Origin: an uncultured Alphaproteobacteria bacterium
Lineage (GTDB): Bacteria; Pseudomonadota; Alphaproteobacteria; UBA9655
Reading direction: 5' to 3'
Assembly: GCA_937967795.1 (NCBI GenBank)
Contig: CALBSK010000108.1
Span: 1-9,228, forward strand
DNA length: 9,228 nucleotides
A model generated the notes under the pieces. That model was not told the origin of the DNA. It searched no databases and saw only the letters and a program-made list of their open reading frames with translations. The position numbers and the translations under genes are program-made. Positions within the stretch are counted from its first letter, which is position 1; each line of letters opens with the position of its first letter. This document shows, piece after piece, positions 1 to 6,651 of this stretch.

Positions 1-54
1 GAAAATTTTATTTAGTTGGAGATCTTAAGTCACACACCGTTGCTGACAGCACAC
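1..54 (+). repeat. Left copy of 54-bp inverted repeat (probable insertion-element end)
   Basis: These 54 bases are the exact reverse complement of 9174-9227. The identity stops abruptly at 54, where the sequence enters a truncated reading frame, as expected for an insertion-sequence end joined to interrupted host DNA. Read inward from the putative element tip the sequence begins GTGTGCTGTCAGCAACGG and contains the GTGTG motif twice, a common arrangement in transposase-binding ends. No transposase is visible, so the family cannot be assigned. The copy may instead mark a contig edge where assembly stopped inside a multicopy repeat. Confidence 0.75.
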
Positions 55-180
55 GCTTATCTTTCACAAGAGAAAAAACAGAAAGCATTAGGAACTCCAC
101 ACCTAGCGCTTGGTTTAGTACTCACTCCGTTGGAGGGGATCCTCTCACCCATTCTTTACTTCATAGGGGAAGAGAAATAA
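55..180 (+). pseudogene. 3' remnant of an unrecognised gene truncated by the left repeat
   Basis: An open frame runs from the edge of the repeat to TAA at 178-180 and encodes 41 residues. A charged stretch (QEKKQK) is followed by a hydrophobic, proline-containing segment (LALGLVLTPLEGILSPILYF) and a charged tail GEEK. This looks like the C-terminal end of a membrane-associated protein. The frame continues back through the repeat only to a TAG at 13-15, with no ATG and no ribosome-binding site, so an independent gene is unlikely. I do not recognise the family. The remnant status is inferred from the adjoining insertion-element-like end and the lack of a start. Confidence 0.5.
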
Positions 181-278
181 GAATTACTTAAGATGGGCAG
201 CTAAAAACGGAGACCTCATAGGAAAAGTTTTTAAGGCAAATCACCAGCAAGAGAATAAGGTGAGCTTACTTTTAAGGC

Positions 279-307
279 TTGCTAAAATATTAATAAAATA
301 TTAATAA
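279..307 (+). promoter_or_regulatory. Candidate sigma70 promoter for the outer-membrane protein gene
   Basis: TTGCTA (279-284) and TAATAA (302-307) are separated by 17 bp, inside a very A+T-rich stretch that ends about 37 bp before the ATG at 345. The match to consensus is only fair and the AT-rich context makes chance matches likely. A weak AAGAG ribosome-binding site sits at 332-336. The rest of 181-278 holds nothing recognisable beyond a direct repeat of TTTTAAGGC (229-237 and 270-278). Confidence 0.3.
283..304 (+). repeat. Perfect 11-bp tandem direct repeat, two copies
   Basis: TAAAATATTAA occurs twice back to back (283-293 and 294-304), one helical turn apart. It overlaps the spacer and -10 region of the candidate promoter for the outer-membrane protein gene. 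It could be a regulator-binding site or simply AT-rich slippage; the sequence cannot decide. Confidence 0.5.
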
Positions 308-344
308 GTTACAACATAACTCACTTAAAATAAGAGCCTTTCGC

Positions 345-1202
345 ATGCCGTACTTCTTGAGTTTCCTCCTTTTTTCTCTTTTTCTCACGCCCGCTTTTCT
401 TCAGGCGGCCAAGAAAAAAGTGGAGGTAGATGCCACTCCTTTCGTGGGGTACCGCCAAGATAATTTGGAATGGAAAACCTCCACAGGAAACACTGAAAAA
501 TGGAAAAATCTTCAAGGAATTGAATACGGCATTAAGTCTCAAACAACCCTTAAAGATCGCTATAAAATCTACCTTGATTTTTATTTTGCTAACTTCCTTA
601 GCGGTACAATGACTGACCTTAATTATCTTGCAGCGTCCGGCAGTGGTAACCCCTCAAAAAATTCGATAAATGGAAAAGGCTTTGCCTTTCGGCCAAATAT
701 TGCTTTTGGCTTTAATATGAAGCCCTTGAAATGTTTGGATCTTATTCCTGTGATCGGTTATGCTTATGACTATTTAAATCTTACGAAGAATAAAAACGCG
801 ACCAGTGCGCTGTCGTCCTTGTCAAATACCCTTCAATGGAACAGCCCCTATATCGGAATTAATTCCAAAACCAGATTTAACAAACGGCTCTCCATGACAG
901 CGGGAGCCGCTTTTAATCTTGCTTTTTATCAGGGAAGTGGCCATTGGAGGTTTCAAAACAACGGAACTAAAAATACGATGAGCCAAGGGGGAAATGGCAT
1001 TGGCCTCATGGGGCAGGTGGGATTAAATTATCTCCTCGTTAAATCAGTCGCTGTGGGAGCTGAAGCTGACATTCGTTGGGATCGTGTGAATCAGGGGCAT
1101 GATCGTCGTCACTTTGCAAATGGTACGACTGCAAAAAGCAAACTTAATAACGTCAATTGGACTACTTTTGCGACTCGCTTAACCCTGACGAAGACGTTTT
1201 AA
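345..1202 (+). CDS. Outer-membrane beta-barrel protein
   Basis: This 285-residue protein starts with a hydrophobic signal peptide (residues 1 to about 21, ending TPAFLQA), after which the mature chain begins with AKKKVEV. The rest alternates short amphipathic segments with Gly/Asn/Ser-rich turns and ends in Phe (TRLTLTKTF), the usual C-terminal signature of BamA-assembled barrels. The pattern GYRQDNLEW, then KWKNLQGIEYGIK, then LSGTMTDLNY, then NGKGFAF resembles barrel proteins annotated as 'Protochlamydia outer membrane protein' in intracellular bacteria; this is from memory, not a search. The likely role is a porin-like or surface barrel. The signal peptide lacks the usual positive n-region, but no standard start codon lies upstream before an in-frame stop. 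It is monocistronic and convergent with the next gene. Confidence 0.75.
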   Translation: MPYFLSFLLFSLFLTPAFLQAAKKKVEVDATPFVGYRQDNLEWKTSTGNTEKWKNLQGIEYGIKSQTTLKDRYKIYLDFYFANFLSGTMTDLNYLAASGSGNPSKNSINGKGFAFRPNIAFGFNMKPLKCLDLIPVIGYAYDYLNLTKNKNATSALSSLSNTLQWNSPYIGINSKTRFNKRLSMTAGAAFNLAFYQGSGHWRFQNNGTKNTMSQGGNGIGLMGQVGLNYLLVKSVAVGAEADIRWDRVNQGHDRRHFANGTTAKSKLNNVNWTTFATRLTLTKTF

Positions 1203-1205
1203 ACA

Positions 1206-1227
1206 GAAAAAGAAGGCTGTTCTTTTC
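1206..1227 (+). terminator. Weak hairpin downstream of the barrel gene
   Basis: GAAAAAGAA pairs with TTCTTTTC around a GGCTG loop, giving eight pairs with one bulged A, starting a few bases after the TAA at 1200-1202. The stem is A-T rich and the only U-run lies in its 3' arm, so termination of the + strand gene here is tentative. Confidence 0.3.
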
Positions 1228-1249
1228 AAAAAGAGTTTAAGGAAACTCT
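1228..1249 (-). terminator. Intrinsic terminator for the minus-strand membrane gene
   Basis: On the minus strand AGAGTTT-CCTT-AAACTCT forms a perfect 7-bp stem with a 4-nt loop, followed directly by TTTT (complement of 1228-1231). It begins one base after the TGA at 1251-1253, so it fits a compact rho-independent terminator. Confidence 0.65.
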
Positions 1250-1250
1250 C

Positions 1251-1583
1251 TCAGATTGAAAATCTTTTGAAGAAGCGTTCATTTAAAACATAGCAAAAAA
1301 AACCACTGCTAAGGCTTAAAAGAATCGCCATAAAATTCGTTCCTAACCCCCTATCAATATAAGATGTCCAAAGAAAAGTGGTCATCCACCCCAAAAGGGT
1401 AGCGCCCCACACAAGAGGAAGGAACGTATAAAATCGTTGAAAAAGAGTATACATAACAAGACCGCTCCCACTAAAGATCATGAATCCTAAAATAAGAGAG
1501 TTCATAAAAGCACCAATGAGAAATGAGAAAACCCCTATTTCACAGGCAAAAATTGAATAAACAGGTATTTCTTTTTCAATCAT
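1251..1583 (-). CDS. Small hypothetical integral membrane protein, about four TM helices
   Basis: This 110-residue protein has hydrophobic stretches at roughly residues 9-26, 29-47, 52-72 and 82-98 and a basic C-terminus (NERFFKRFSI), which suggests a cytoplasmic tail. I recognise no family motif. The ATG at 1583 has no clear ribosome-binding site upstream. The frame stays open about 33 codons further upstream but contains no ATG, GTG or TTG there, so this start is the best available. Downstream alternatives such as Met27 would remove the first helix. It is convergent with the barrel gene and divergent from the MFS genes. The hairpin directly after its stop supports a real transcription unit. 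Confidence 0.6.
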   Translation of the reverse strand: MIEKEIPVYSIFACEIGVFSFLIGAFMNSLILGFMIFSGSGLVMYTLFQRFYTFLPLVWGATLLGWMTTFLWTSYIDRGLGTNFMAILLSLSSGFFCYVLNERFFKRFSI

Positions 1584-1723
1584 ACATAGATGATATATGA
1601 AAGTGGCATGAAAGAAAATCGTTTGTTCCCGCTTCTTTTTGGGTTTCTGTACCTCCTGAGGCTTACTGAATTCCCTGCTTTACAGCCTTCTCCAACTCGT
1701 TTAGGGTTTTGAACTATAAAATC

Positions 1724-1730
1724 AAGAGGA
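1724..1730 (+). promoter_or_regulatory. Ribosome-binding site of first MFS gene
   Basis: AAGAGGA lies 7 nt before the ATG at 1738 and fixes that start. A TATAAA at 1715-1720 is too close to serve as the -10 box, because a transcript starting from it would begin at or inside the ribosome-binding site. Confidence 0.7.
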
Positions 1731-1737
1731 TAACGAT

Positions 1738-3006
1738 ATGGTCCCTTCCTTAGGTCGCAGCTGGGTTATCTGGGCATGTGCCGCCCTTTTTTATTTCTAC
1801 CAATTTTTTCTTCGCGTCTCCCCAAGTGTGATGACTCAAGAACTGATGACGGATTTCCACGTGGATGCGTGCGTCCTGGGTGCTCTGATGTCCTTTTATT
1901 ACTATGCTTATGCAGGCTTACAATTGCCTGTAGGAACGCTTTTAGATAAGTTTGGGCCACGCCGTCTTTTAACTTTGGCAGCTCTTATGTGTACAGGAGG
2001 AAGTCTTGTTTTTGCCTCAGCTGAAACCGTGATGATCGCCTCTTTAGGACGCTTTCTAATTGGAGCCGGTGCATCCTTTGGATTTTTAAGTTGTATGAAA
2101 TTAGGAACCTTATGGTTTCCTCCCCAAAAAGTTTCCATTATTGTGGGGCTTACCCTTCTTTTGGGAACAGCAGGGGGCATGTCAGGAAGCTATCCCATGT
2201 CTTTTCTTGTTGATACGCTGGGTTGGCGTCAGGCTGTCTGGGTTACAGCAGGAGGGGGCATTTTTCTTGCCCTTCTCATTGCCTACACCGTCCGAGACCA
2301 TCCCCCTGAAAAATTGAAAAATTATATTGAGCACCACCATGCCTATGGCAATCCATCTTTAGGAATTTGGGAAGGGCTTCTCCTGATTTTACAAAAGCGC
2401 CAAACCTGGCTTCTTGCCTTTTATGGGATCATGATGTATGTGCCCTTAGCAGGACTGGCAGATGCATGGGGAGTTTCTTTTCTAACCTATGTTCATCATA
2501 TGGACAAACAGGCTGCTGCTTTGGCAATCACTGCACTTTATTTCGGTGTTGGCCTTGGAACGCCTCTTTTTGCCTTCCTTTCCGACCGATTCAAACAATT
2601 TAAATTGTCTTTGGTGGGATCCGCATTAGGAGCTCTTATTCTTTTTATAATCATTATTTATGGCCCTGATCTTTCTTCTTTTACGGTCATTTCTATTCTT
2701 TTTATTGCCGGTATCTGTCTTGGGGGACAATTTATGGCTTACTCTATTGTATGTGAAATTAATCCCCTTTCCGTCAGTGGCATGGCAAATGGCTTTCAGA
2801 ATATGATCTGCCTTTCCAGTGGGATCATTTTTCAGCCTTTTATCGGAAAGCTTTTAGATCTCTTTTGGGAAGGAGCTTATGAAAATGGAGCGAGGCTTTA
2901 TTCAAGCACCACCTATAAAATGGCCCTTACAAGTATAATTGTAGCTTTACTTTTCGCGCTTCTCATTTCCATCTTTATCCGAGAAGCTTATCCTGAACGA
3001 GACTAA
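1738..3006 (+). CDS. Major facilitator superfamily permease, copy 1
   Basis: This 422-residue inner-membrane transporter has about 12 hydrophobic helices with a central hydrophilic loop (about residues 185-205, VRDHPPEKLKN), the classic 6+6 MFS layout. Motif A of the first half is intact after TM2: G66-T-L-L-D70-K-F-G73-P-R-R76. A second-half version appears as FLSDRFKQFK. The N-terminal signature FFLRVSPSVM is typical of MFS permeases common in Legionella/Coxiella-like and endosymbiotic bacteria, several of which import amino acids or other host metabolites; the substrate here is not predictable. Its closest visible relative is the next gene, from which it differs little in the first half, so the pair arose by tandem duplication. 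The gap to copy 2 is 57 nt and contains a promoter-like element. Confidence 0.9.
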   Translation: MVPSLGRSWVIWACAALFYFYQFFLRVSPSVMTQELMTDFHVDACVLGALMSFYYYAYAGLQLPVGTLLDKFGPRRLLTLAALMCTGGSLVFASAETVMIASLGRFLIGAGASFGFLSCMKLGTLWFPPQKVSIIVGLTLLLGTAGGMSGSYPMSFLVDTLGWRQAVWVTAGGGIFLALLIAYTVRDHPPEKLKNYIEHHHAYGNPSLGIWEGLLLILQKRQTWLLAFYGIMMYVPLAGLADAWGVSFLTYVHHMDKQAAALAITALYFGVGLGTPLFAFLSDRFKQFKLSLVGSALGALILFIIIIYGPDLSSFTVISILFIAGICLGGQFMAYSIVCEINPLSVSGMANGFQNMICLSSGIIFQPFIGKLLDLFWEGAYENGARLYSSTTYKMALTSIIVALLFALLISIFIREAYPERD

Positions 3007-3014
3007 TATCACCA

Positions 3015-3043
3015 TTGACCCGTAGAGAATCGATCATTACAGT
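3015..3043 (+). promoter_or_regulatory. Candidate sigma70 promoter ahead of second MFS gene
   Basis: TTGACC (3015-3020, five of six consensus bases) and TACAGT (3038-3043, four of six) are separated by exactly 17 bp. Transcription would start near 3050, just ahead of the ribosome-binding site at 3055-3059. If real, it would drive MFS copy 2 and could reach the copper chaperone, dnaG and rpoD. Confidence 0.5.
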
Positions 3044-3054
3044 TTTCCTTTTTT

Positions 3055-3059
3055 AAGGA
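3055..3059 (+). promoter_or_regulatory. Ribosome-binding site deciding the GTG start of MFS copy 2
   Basis: AAGGA lies 4 nt before GTG 3064 and 16 nt before the in-frame ATG 3076. An ATG at 3062 is out of frame and opens a five-codon frame whose TGA overlaps ATG 3076. GTG 3064 is the better-spaced start, though slightly close; ATG 3076 remains possible. Confidence 0.45.
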
Positions 3060-3063
3060 CAAT

Positions 3064-4380
3064 GTGGCGAGTATCATGACATCTTCAACCTTTCTTAAGA
3101 ATGTTCCCTCTTTTTTTGCAAAAAGTTGGCTGATTTGGGGCAGTGCAGCCCTTTTTTATGGGTATCAGTTTTTGCTTCGCGTTTCTCCAAATGTCATGGC
3201 CCAAGAGCTCATGGCAGATTTTCATGTGGATGCCTGTTCTCTCGGCGTCCTGACTTCTCTTTATTACTATGCTTATGCCATCCTTCAAATTCCTGTGGGA
3301 ACTTTAATGGATCGATTTAAGCCTCGACGCATGCTCACCTTCGCGGCTGTTTTATGCAGCATTGGAGCCCTTGTCTTTTCTTCTGCTGATTCTCTTTACA
3401 TGGCGGCCTTCGGAAGAGCTATTATTGGAGGAGGCTCAGCTTTTGCTTTTCTCAGTTGTCTTAAATTAGGGACCCTTTGGTTCCCTTCCCATAAATTACC
3501 TGTGGTGGTAGGCCTTACTCTTCTTCTCGGAACAATGGGAGGCGTTTCAGCAGGTTATCCCATGGGATGGCTTGTAGAAGTATCAGGTTGGCGTCATTCC
3601 ATGTGGCTCGTTGCCTTTATTGGATTTGTTCTTGCCGCTCTTGGGTGGAGTGTTGTTCGAGATAAAGCCCCTCCCGTTCTCGAAAAAGAAATTCTAAAAA
3701 GCCATGGAGATGATTCAACGCACATTCCTCAGATGGGTCTTTTCACAAGTATTATTGAAGTTATAGGCAAACCTCAAAGCTGGCTCATTGCCCTTTATGG
3801 TTTTTTTATGTATGTACCTCTCTCGGGGTTCACCGATCAATGGGGAGCCCATTTTTTTATGTCAATCTATCACCTTGATAAGCCCACAGCAGGAGCTATT
3901 AATACAGCATTATTAGTGGGGATTGGGTTAGGATCTCCAACTTTTCCTTTTTTATGCGAAAAATTGAAGGCTTATAAGCCCACAATTCTTATTTCAGCTG
4001 TGGGGGCTCTTTTTCTGCTTTCTTGTGTTTTTTATCTCCCCAATCTTCCTCTTTGGCTTATCGTCCTCTTGCTGATCCTTGCAGGATTTTTCCTCGGGGG
4101 ACAATTTTTGGCTTTTTCTATGACGTGTGCTTTGAATCCTTTATCTGCAAGCGCTACAGCTGGAGGATTCCACAATATGATCTGTATGTTGAGCGGGATT
4201 ATTTTTCAACCTTTCATCGGATATCTCCTAGACTATAATTGGGAAGGAACCTATATAAATGGAGTTCGGACTTATACACAGACCGATTATGGATTTGCTC
4301 TCAGCTCGATTAGTATTTCTTTGATAGTTGCTTGTTTCATTGTTTTCTTCATTGAAGAAAGGTATACTCTCCCAAAATAG
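3064..4380 (+). CDS. Major facilitator superfamily permease, copy 2
   Basis: This 438-residue, roughly 12-TM permease is paralogous to the gene before it. The two share long near-identical stretches, for example LRVSP, FHVDAC, YYYAYA, KLGTLWFP and GLTLLLGT. It differs in an extra N-terminal 13 residues and in a degenerate motif A: G79-T-L-M-D83-R-F-K86-P-R-R, where Lys replaces the usual Gly. The second-half loop is also altered (FLCEKLK instead of FLSDRFK). These changes suggest divergence in transport behaviour or substrate. GTG was chosen as start because of the ribosome-binding site at 3055-3059. It ends 10 nt before the copper chaperone and is probably cotranscribed with it. Substrate unknown. 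Confidence 0.88.
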   Translation: MASIMTSSTFLKNVPSFFAKSWLIWGSAALFYGYQFLLRVSPNVMAQELMADFHVDACSLGVLTSLYYYAYAILQIPVGTLMDRFKPRRMLTFAAVLCSIGALVFSSADSLYMAAFGRAIIGGGSAFAFLSCLKLGTLWFPSHKLPVVVGLTLLLGTMGGVSAGYPMGWLVEVSGWRHSMWLVAFIGFVLAALGWSVVRDKAPPVLEKEILKSHGDDSTHIPQMGLFTSIIEVIGKPQSWLIALYGFFMYVPLSGFTDQWGAHFFMSIYHLDKPTAGAINTALLVGIGLGSPTFPFLCEKLKAYKPTILISAVGALFLLSCVFYLPNLPLWLIVLLLILAGFFLGGQFLAFSMTCALNPLSASATAGGFHNMICMLSGIIFQPFIGYLLDYNWEGTYINGVRTYTQTDYGFALSSISISLIVACFIVFFIEERYTLPK

Positions 4381-4390
4381 GGAGAGAAAA

Positions 4391-4825
4391 ATGAAAAAAA
4401 ATCTTACTCTTTTACTTATTGTTGCTTTTATGATCAGTTCACCCGTATGGGCTAATGTAAATATTAGACAAGGTAACATTGAAATTTTAAACCCTTGGGT
4501 ACAGGCAACAAATGAGAAAAATGCTGACCTTTTTATGAAAATTGTAAACCATGGAAGTGAGCCTGATAAACTTACCTCTGTTCAATCTAATGTCTCACAG
4601 CTTAACGAACTTCATCTGCATAGCGAGGACAATGGTAAAATGACCATGCACAAAATTGGATTTATCGAAATTCCAGGATTTGGAAATAAAGTAATGGTGC
4701 CTAGGGGGCATCATATTATGTTATCACACCTTAGTCACCCCCTTCGTGAAGGAGATAATGTATATATCACCCTCCATTTTGAACGAGAAGGGGATATTTC
4801 ATTCTTGGCCCCTATCCGTCGTTAA
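4391..4825 (+). CDS. Periplasmic PCu(A)C-type copper(I) chaperone
   Basis: This 144-residue protein has a signal peptide at residues 1-21 (basic MKKN, hydrophobic LTLLLIVAFMI, cleavage after VWA). The mature domain carries the PCu(A)C copper-binding signature H-X10-M-X21-H-X-M exactly: H75, M86, H108 and M110. The family consensus around EIPG and PLREGD is also present. PCu(A)C proteins bind Cu(I) in the periplasm and deliver it to cytochrome c oxidase, often with Sco. No oxidase or Sco gene is nearby. The frame extends 21 codons upstream into the permease gene, but ATG 4391 has the ribosome-binding site GGGAGAG just upstream and yields a proper signal peptide. It begins 10 nt after the permease stop and ends 9 nt before dnaG. 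Confidence 0.9.
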   Translation: MKKNLTLLLIVAFMISSPVWANVNIRQGNIEILNPWVQATNEKNADLFMKIVNHGSEPDKLTSVQSNVSQLNELHLHSEDNGKMTMHKIGFIEIPGFGNKVMVPRGHHIMLSHLSHPLREGDNVYITLHFEREGDISFLAPIRR

Positions 4826-4834
4826 AGGTTCATC

Positions 4835-6592
4835 TTGCAAATACAAGGACGTTTTTTAGATACTCTTCGTTCACGACTTTCAATTGCCGAAATTGTGGAG
4901 GAAAAAGTTAAGCTTACACGAAAAGGACGTGAATTCGTGGGGCTGTGCCCTTTTCACCACGAGAAAACACCCTCATTTACTGTCAGTGAAGAAAAAGAAT
5001 TTTACCATTGTTTTGGATGCGGAGCACATGGAGATGTCATTCGTTTCCTCATTGAAGCCGATAATTATACTTTTATGGAAGCCGTAAAAGAGCTTGCCAC
5101 TCGTGCGGGCCTTTCGTTACCACAGGAGGTGTCCGAAAAAAAAATCGAACCCCAAGAAGACCTTACCTCGCTTTGGCACGCTCTCCAAAAAGCAAGTCTT
5201 TGGTTTCATAAAAATTTATTGCTTGCAAAATCTAGAGAAGCCCTTCGCTACACAGAAAGGCGGGGACTGACCCCCGAAACACTTAAAAAATTTGCGCTTG
5301 GCTTTGCTCTTGATGAACGACAGAACTTGAGTGCTTATTTAAAGGAAGCGGGTTTTGATGAGAAAACCCTCCTTAAAGCGGGGCTTTTAGCACAAGCAGA
5401 AGAAAATTCTGTTCCCTATGATCGATTTCGACGACGTCTCATGTTTCCTATTCACAATGCAAAAGGACAAATCGTAGGATTTGGAGGACGCCTTTTAGAG
5501 AAGGGCGAGCCTAAGTATTTAAACTCACCTGAAACTCCCCTTTTTTCCAAAGGAAAGCTTTTATATGGGTATTTTTTTGCAAAAGAGAAAGCACCCACCG
5601 ATCCTCTCATTATTGTTGAAGGGTATATGGATGTTATTTCCCTCCACCAAGCCGGCTATAAAGGTGCTGTTGCGCCTTTAGGTACGGCTTTAACAGAAGA
5701 TCAAATTCTCTTAGCTTGGCGCCTAAGCCCTGAACCTATTTTATGTTTTGATGGAGATACAGCAGGCCTTAAAGCAGCATCAAGAGCAGCTGAGCGAGTT
5801 TTACCACTTTTAAAACCCGGTTTTTCCCTACGATTTGTTATTCTTCCTCAAGGAGAAGATCCAGATAGTTTGATTCAAAAAGGAACCATTTTTAAAGAAC
5901 TTCTAGCTCAATCATATTCTCTTCTGGACACTCTTTGGATGTTTTTAACCCATGGAAAAACGTTTAAAACACCCGAACAAAAAGCAGCCATTCAAAAACA
6001 ATACACTCTCTGGAGTCACGCGATTAAAAATACGGACGTGAGTAAAAACTATCTCTATGCTTTTAAAAATCTTTTTTTTAAAAATATTGTTCAGACAAAA
6101 GGAAGAGGACATTCGGTAACTCCCCCTTTTCCTCTTAAAAAAGGTCCCTTAAATTTTTTATTAATTCCCGAGCGCCTCCTCCTTGCAATTCTTATAAATC
6201 ATCCCAATCTACTAGATGAGGTTAGTGATGATTTTGTCTTTTTGGAATTCAAAGAGCCACGCCTTCACGAAATGAGAGACATTATTTTGCGTTTCTATGC
6301 AGAAAAAACTCTCAATGAAATAAGTTTAAAGGATTATCTCCTTCACCATGGTTTTGAGAGCGAAATAGAGGCTATCTTATCTCCTCAAATTCTTATTCAT
6401 GGAGCCTTTGCCAAACCAACGGCTTCCTTTGAAGAAGTCCGTGAAGGGTGGAAAGAAGTTTACAATCATATTCAACAGAGCTTAGGGAAAGAGGACCTAA
6501 AAGCCGCTCAAGAGTATTTAGCTGATCAGATGTCGCCTCAGGCTTGGCAGCGATTAAAATTGCTGAAAAAAAACACACTGTTTCAGGATTGA
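4835..6592 (+). CDS. dnaG: DNA primase DnaG
   Basis: DnaG synthesises RNA primers at the replication fork and is recruited by the DnaB helicase. The 585 residues are of normal length. The N-terminal CHC2 zinc domain has ligands C38, H41, C59 and C62 in CPFHHEKTPSF and HCFGCG. A linker (about 95-110) leads to the polymerase core, then TOPRIM: E262 in VEGYMD, D306/D308 in FDGDTAG, and D341/D343 in GEDPDS. The less conserved C-terminal part (about 435-585) matches the DnaB-binding region in position and helical character. Translation probably starts at TTG 4835, 6 nt after AAAGG at 4824-4828, which overlaps the copper-chaperone stop. Context upstream is unusual (transport and copper genes); rpoD follows as in many bacteria. 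An AGGAGG and an A9 run occur inside the gene at the domain linker. Confidence 0.97.
   Translation: MQIQGRFLDTLRSRLSIAEIVEEKVKLTRKGREFVGLCPFHHEKTPSFTVSEEKEFYHCFGCGAHGDVIRFLIEADNYTFMEAVKELATRAGLSLPQEVSEKKIEPQEDLTSLWHALQKASLWFHKNLLLAKSREALRYTERRGLTPETLKKFALGFALDERQNLSAYLKEAGFDEKTLLKAGLLAQAEENSVPYDRFRRRLMFPIHNAKGQIVGFGGRLLEKGEPKYLNSPETPLFSKGKLLYGYFFAKEKAPTDPLIIVEGYMDVISLHQAGYKGAVAPLGTALTEDQILLAWRLSPEPILCFDGDTAGLKAASRAAERVLPLLKPGFSLRFVILPQGEDPDSLIQKGTIFKELLAQSYSLLDTLWMFLTHGKTFKTPEQKAAIQKQYTLWSHAIKNTDVSKNYLYAFKNLFFKNIVQTKGRGHSVTPPFPLKKGPLNFLLIPERLLLAILINHPNLLDEVSDDFVFLEFKEPRLHEMRDIILRFYAEKTLNEISLKDYLLHHGFESEIEAILSPQILIHGAFAKPTASFEEVREGWKEVYNHIQQSLGKEDLKAAQEYLADQMSPQAWQRLKLLKKNTLFQD
5123..5144 (+). 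other. Possible -1 frameshift/slippage signal inside dnaG
   Basis: AGGAGG (5123-5128) is followed 8 nt later by the heptamer A-AAA-AAA (5137-5143), aligned with the dnaG frame as GAA AAA AAA ATC within an A9 run (5136-5144). An internal Shine-Dalgarno sequence upstream of an A-rich heptamer is the layout that stimulates -1 frameshifting in E. coli dnaX (spacing about 10 nt). A -1 shift here would add 22 residues and stop at TAA 5209-5211, giving a protein of about 125 residues with the zinc domain only. No obvious stem-loop follows and no start codon sits at normal distance after AGGAGG. Function is speculative. Confidence 0.25.
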
Positions 6593-6651
6593 GTTGTATA
6601 TTGATGCCTAAATATGGTTTAGTAATTGATAAATTTTAAAGGATGGATCGG

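Noticed and set aside
321..542. Antisense and out-of-frame ORFs over the barrel, MFS, dnaG and rpoD genes
   Set aside because: They lie opposite or inside clear coding genes, lack ribosome-binding sites and show no domain-like composition.
1608..1712. 34-codon ORF on + strand (starts MKENRLFPLLFGFLYLL) between the small membrane gene and MFS copy 1
   Set aside because: Only a weak ribosome-binding site, no recognised family, no clear promoter; it could be a leader peptide, but the length is easily reached by chance.
1684..1720. TATAAA at 1715-1720 as -10 box for MFS copy 1
   Set aside because: No -35 at 16-18 bp upstream, and the transcript would start at or inside the ribosome-binding site.
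6643..6651. ATG 6643 as the rpoD start
   Set aside because: It directly abuts the AAAGG ribosome-binding site; ATG 6652 has proper spacing.
6593..6651. Dedicated rpoD promoter (TTGATG at 6601-6606)
   Set aside because: No acceptable -10 at 16-18 bp; matches are no better than chance in this AT-rich gap.
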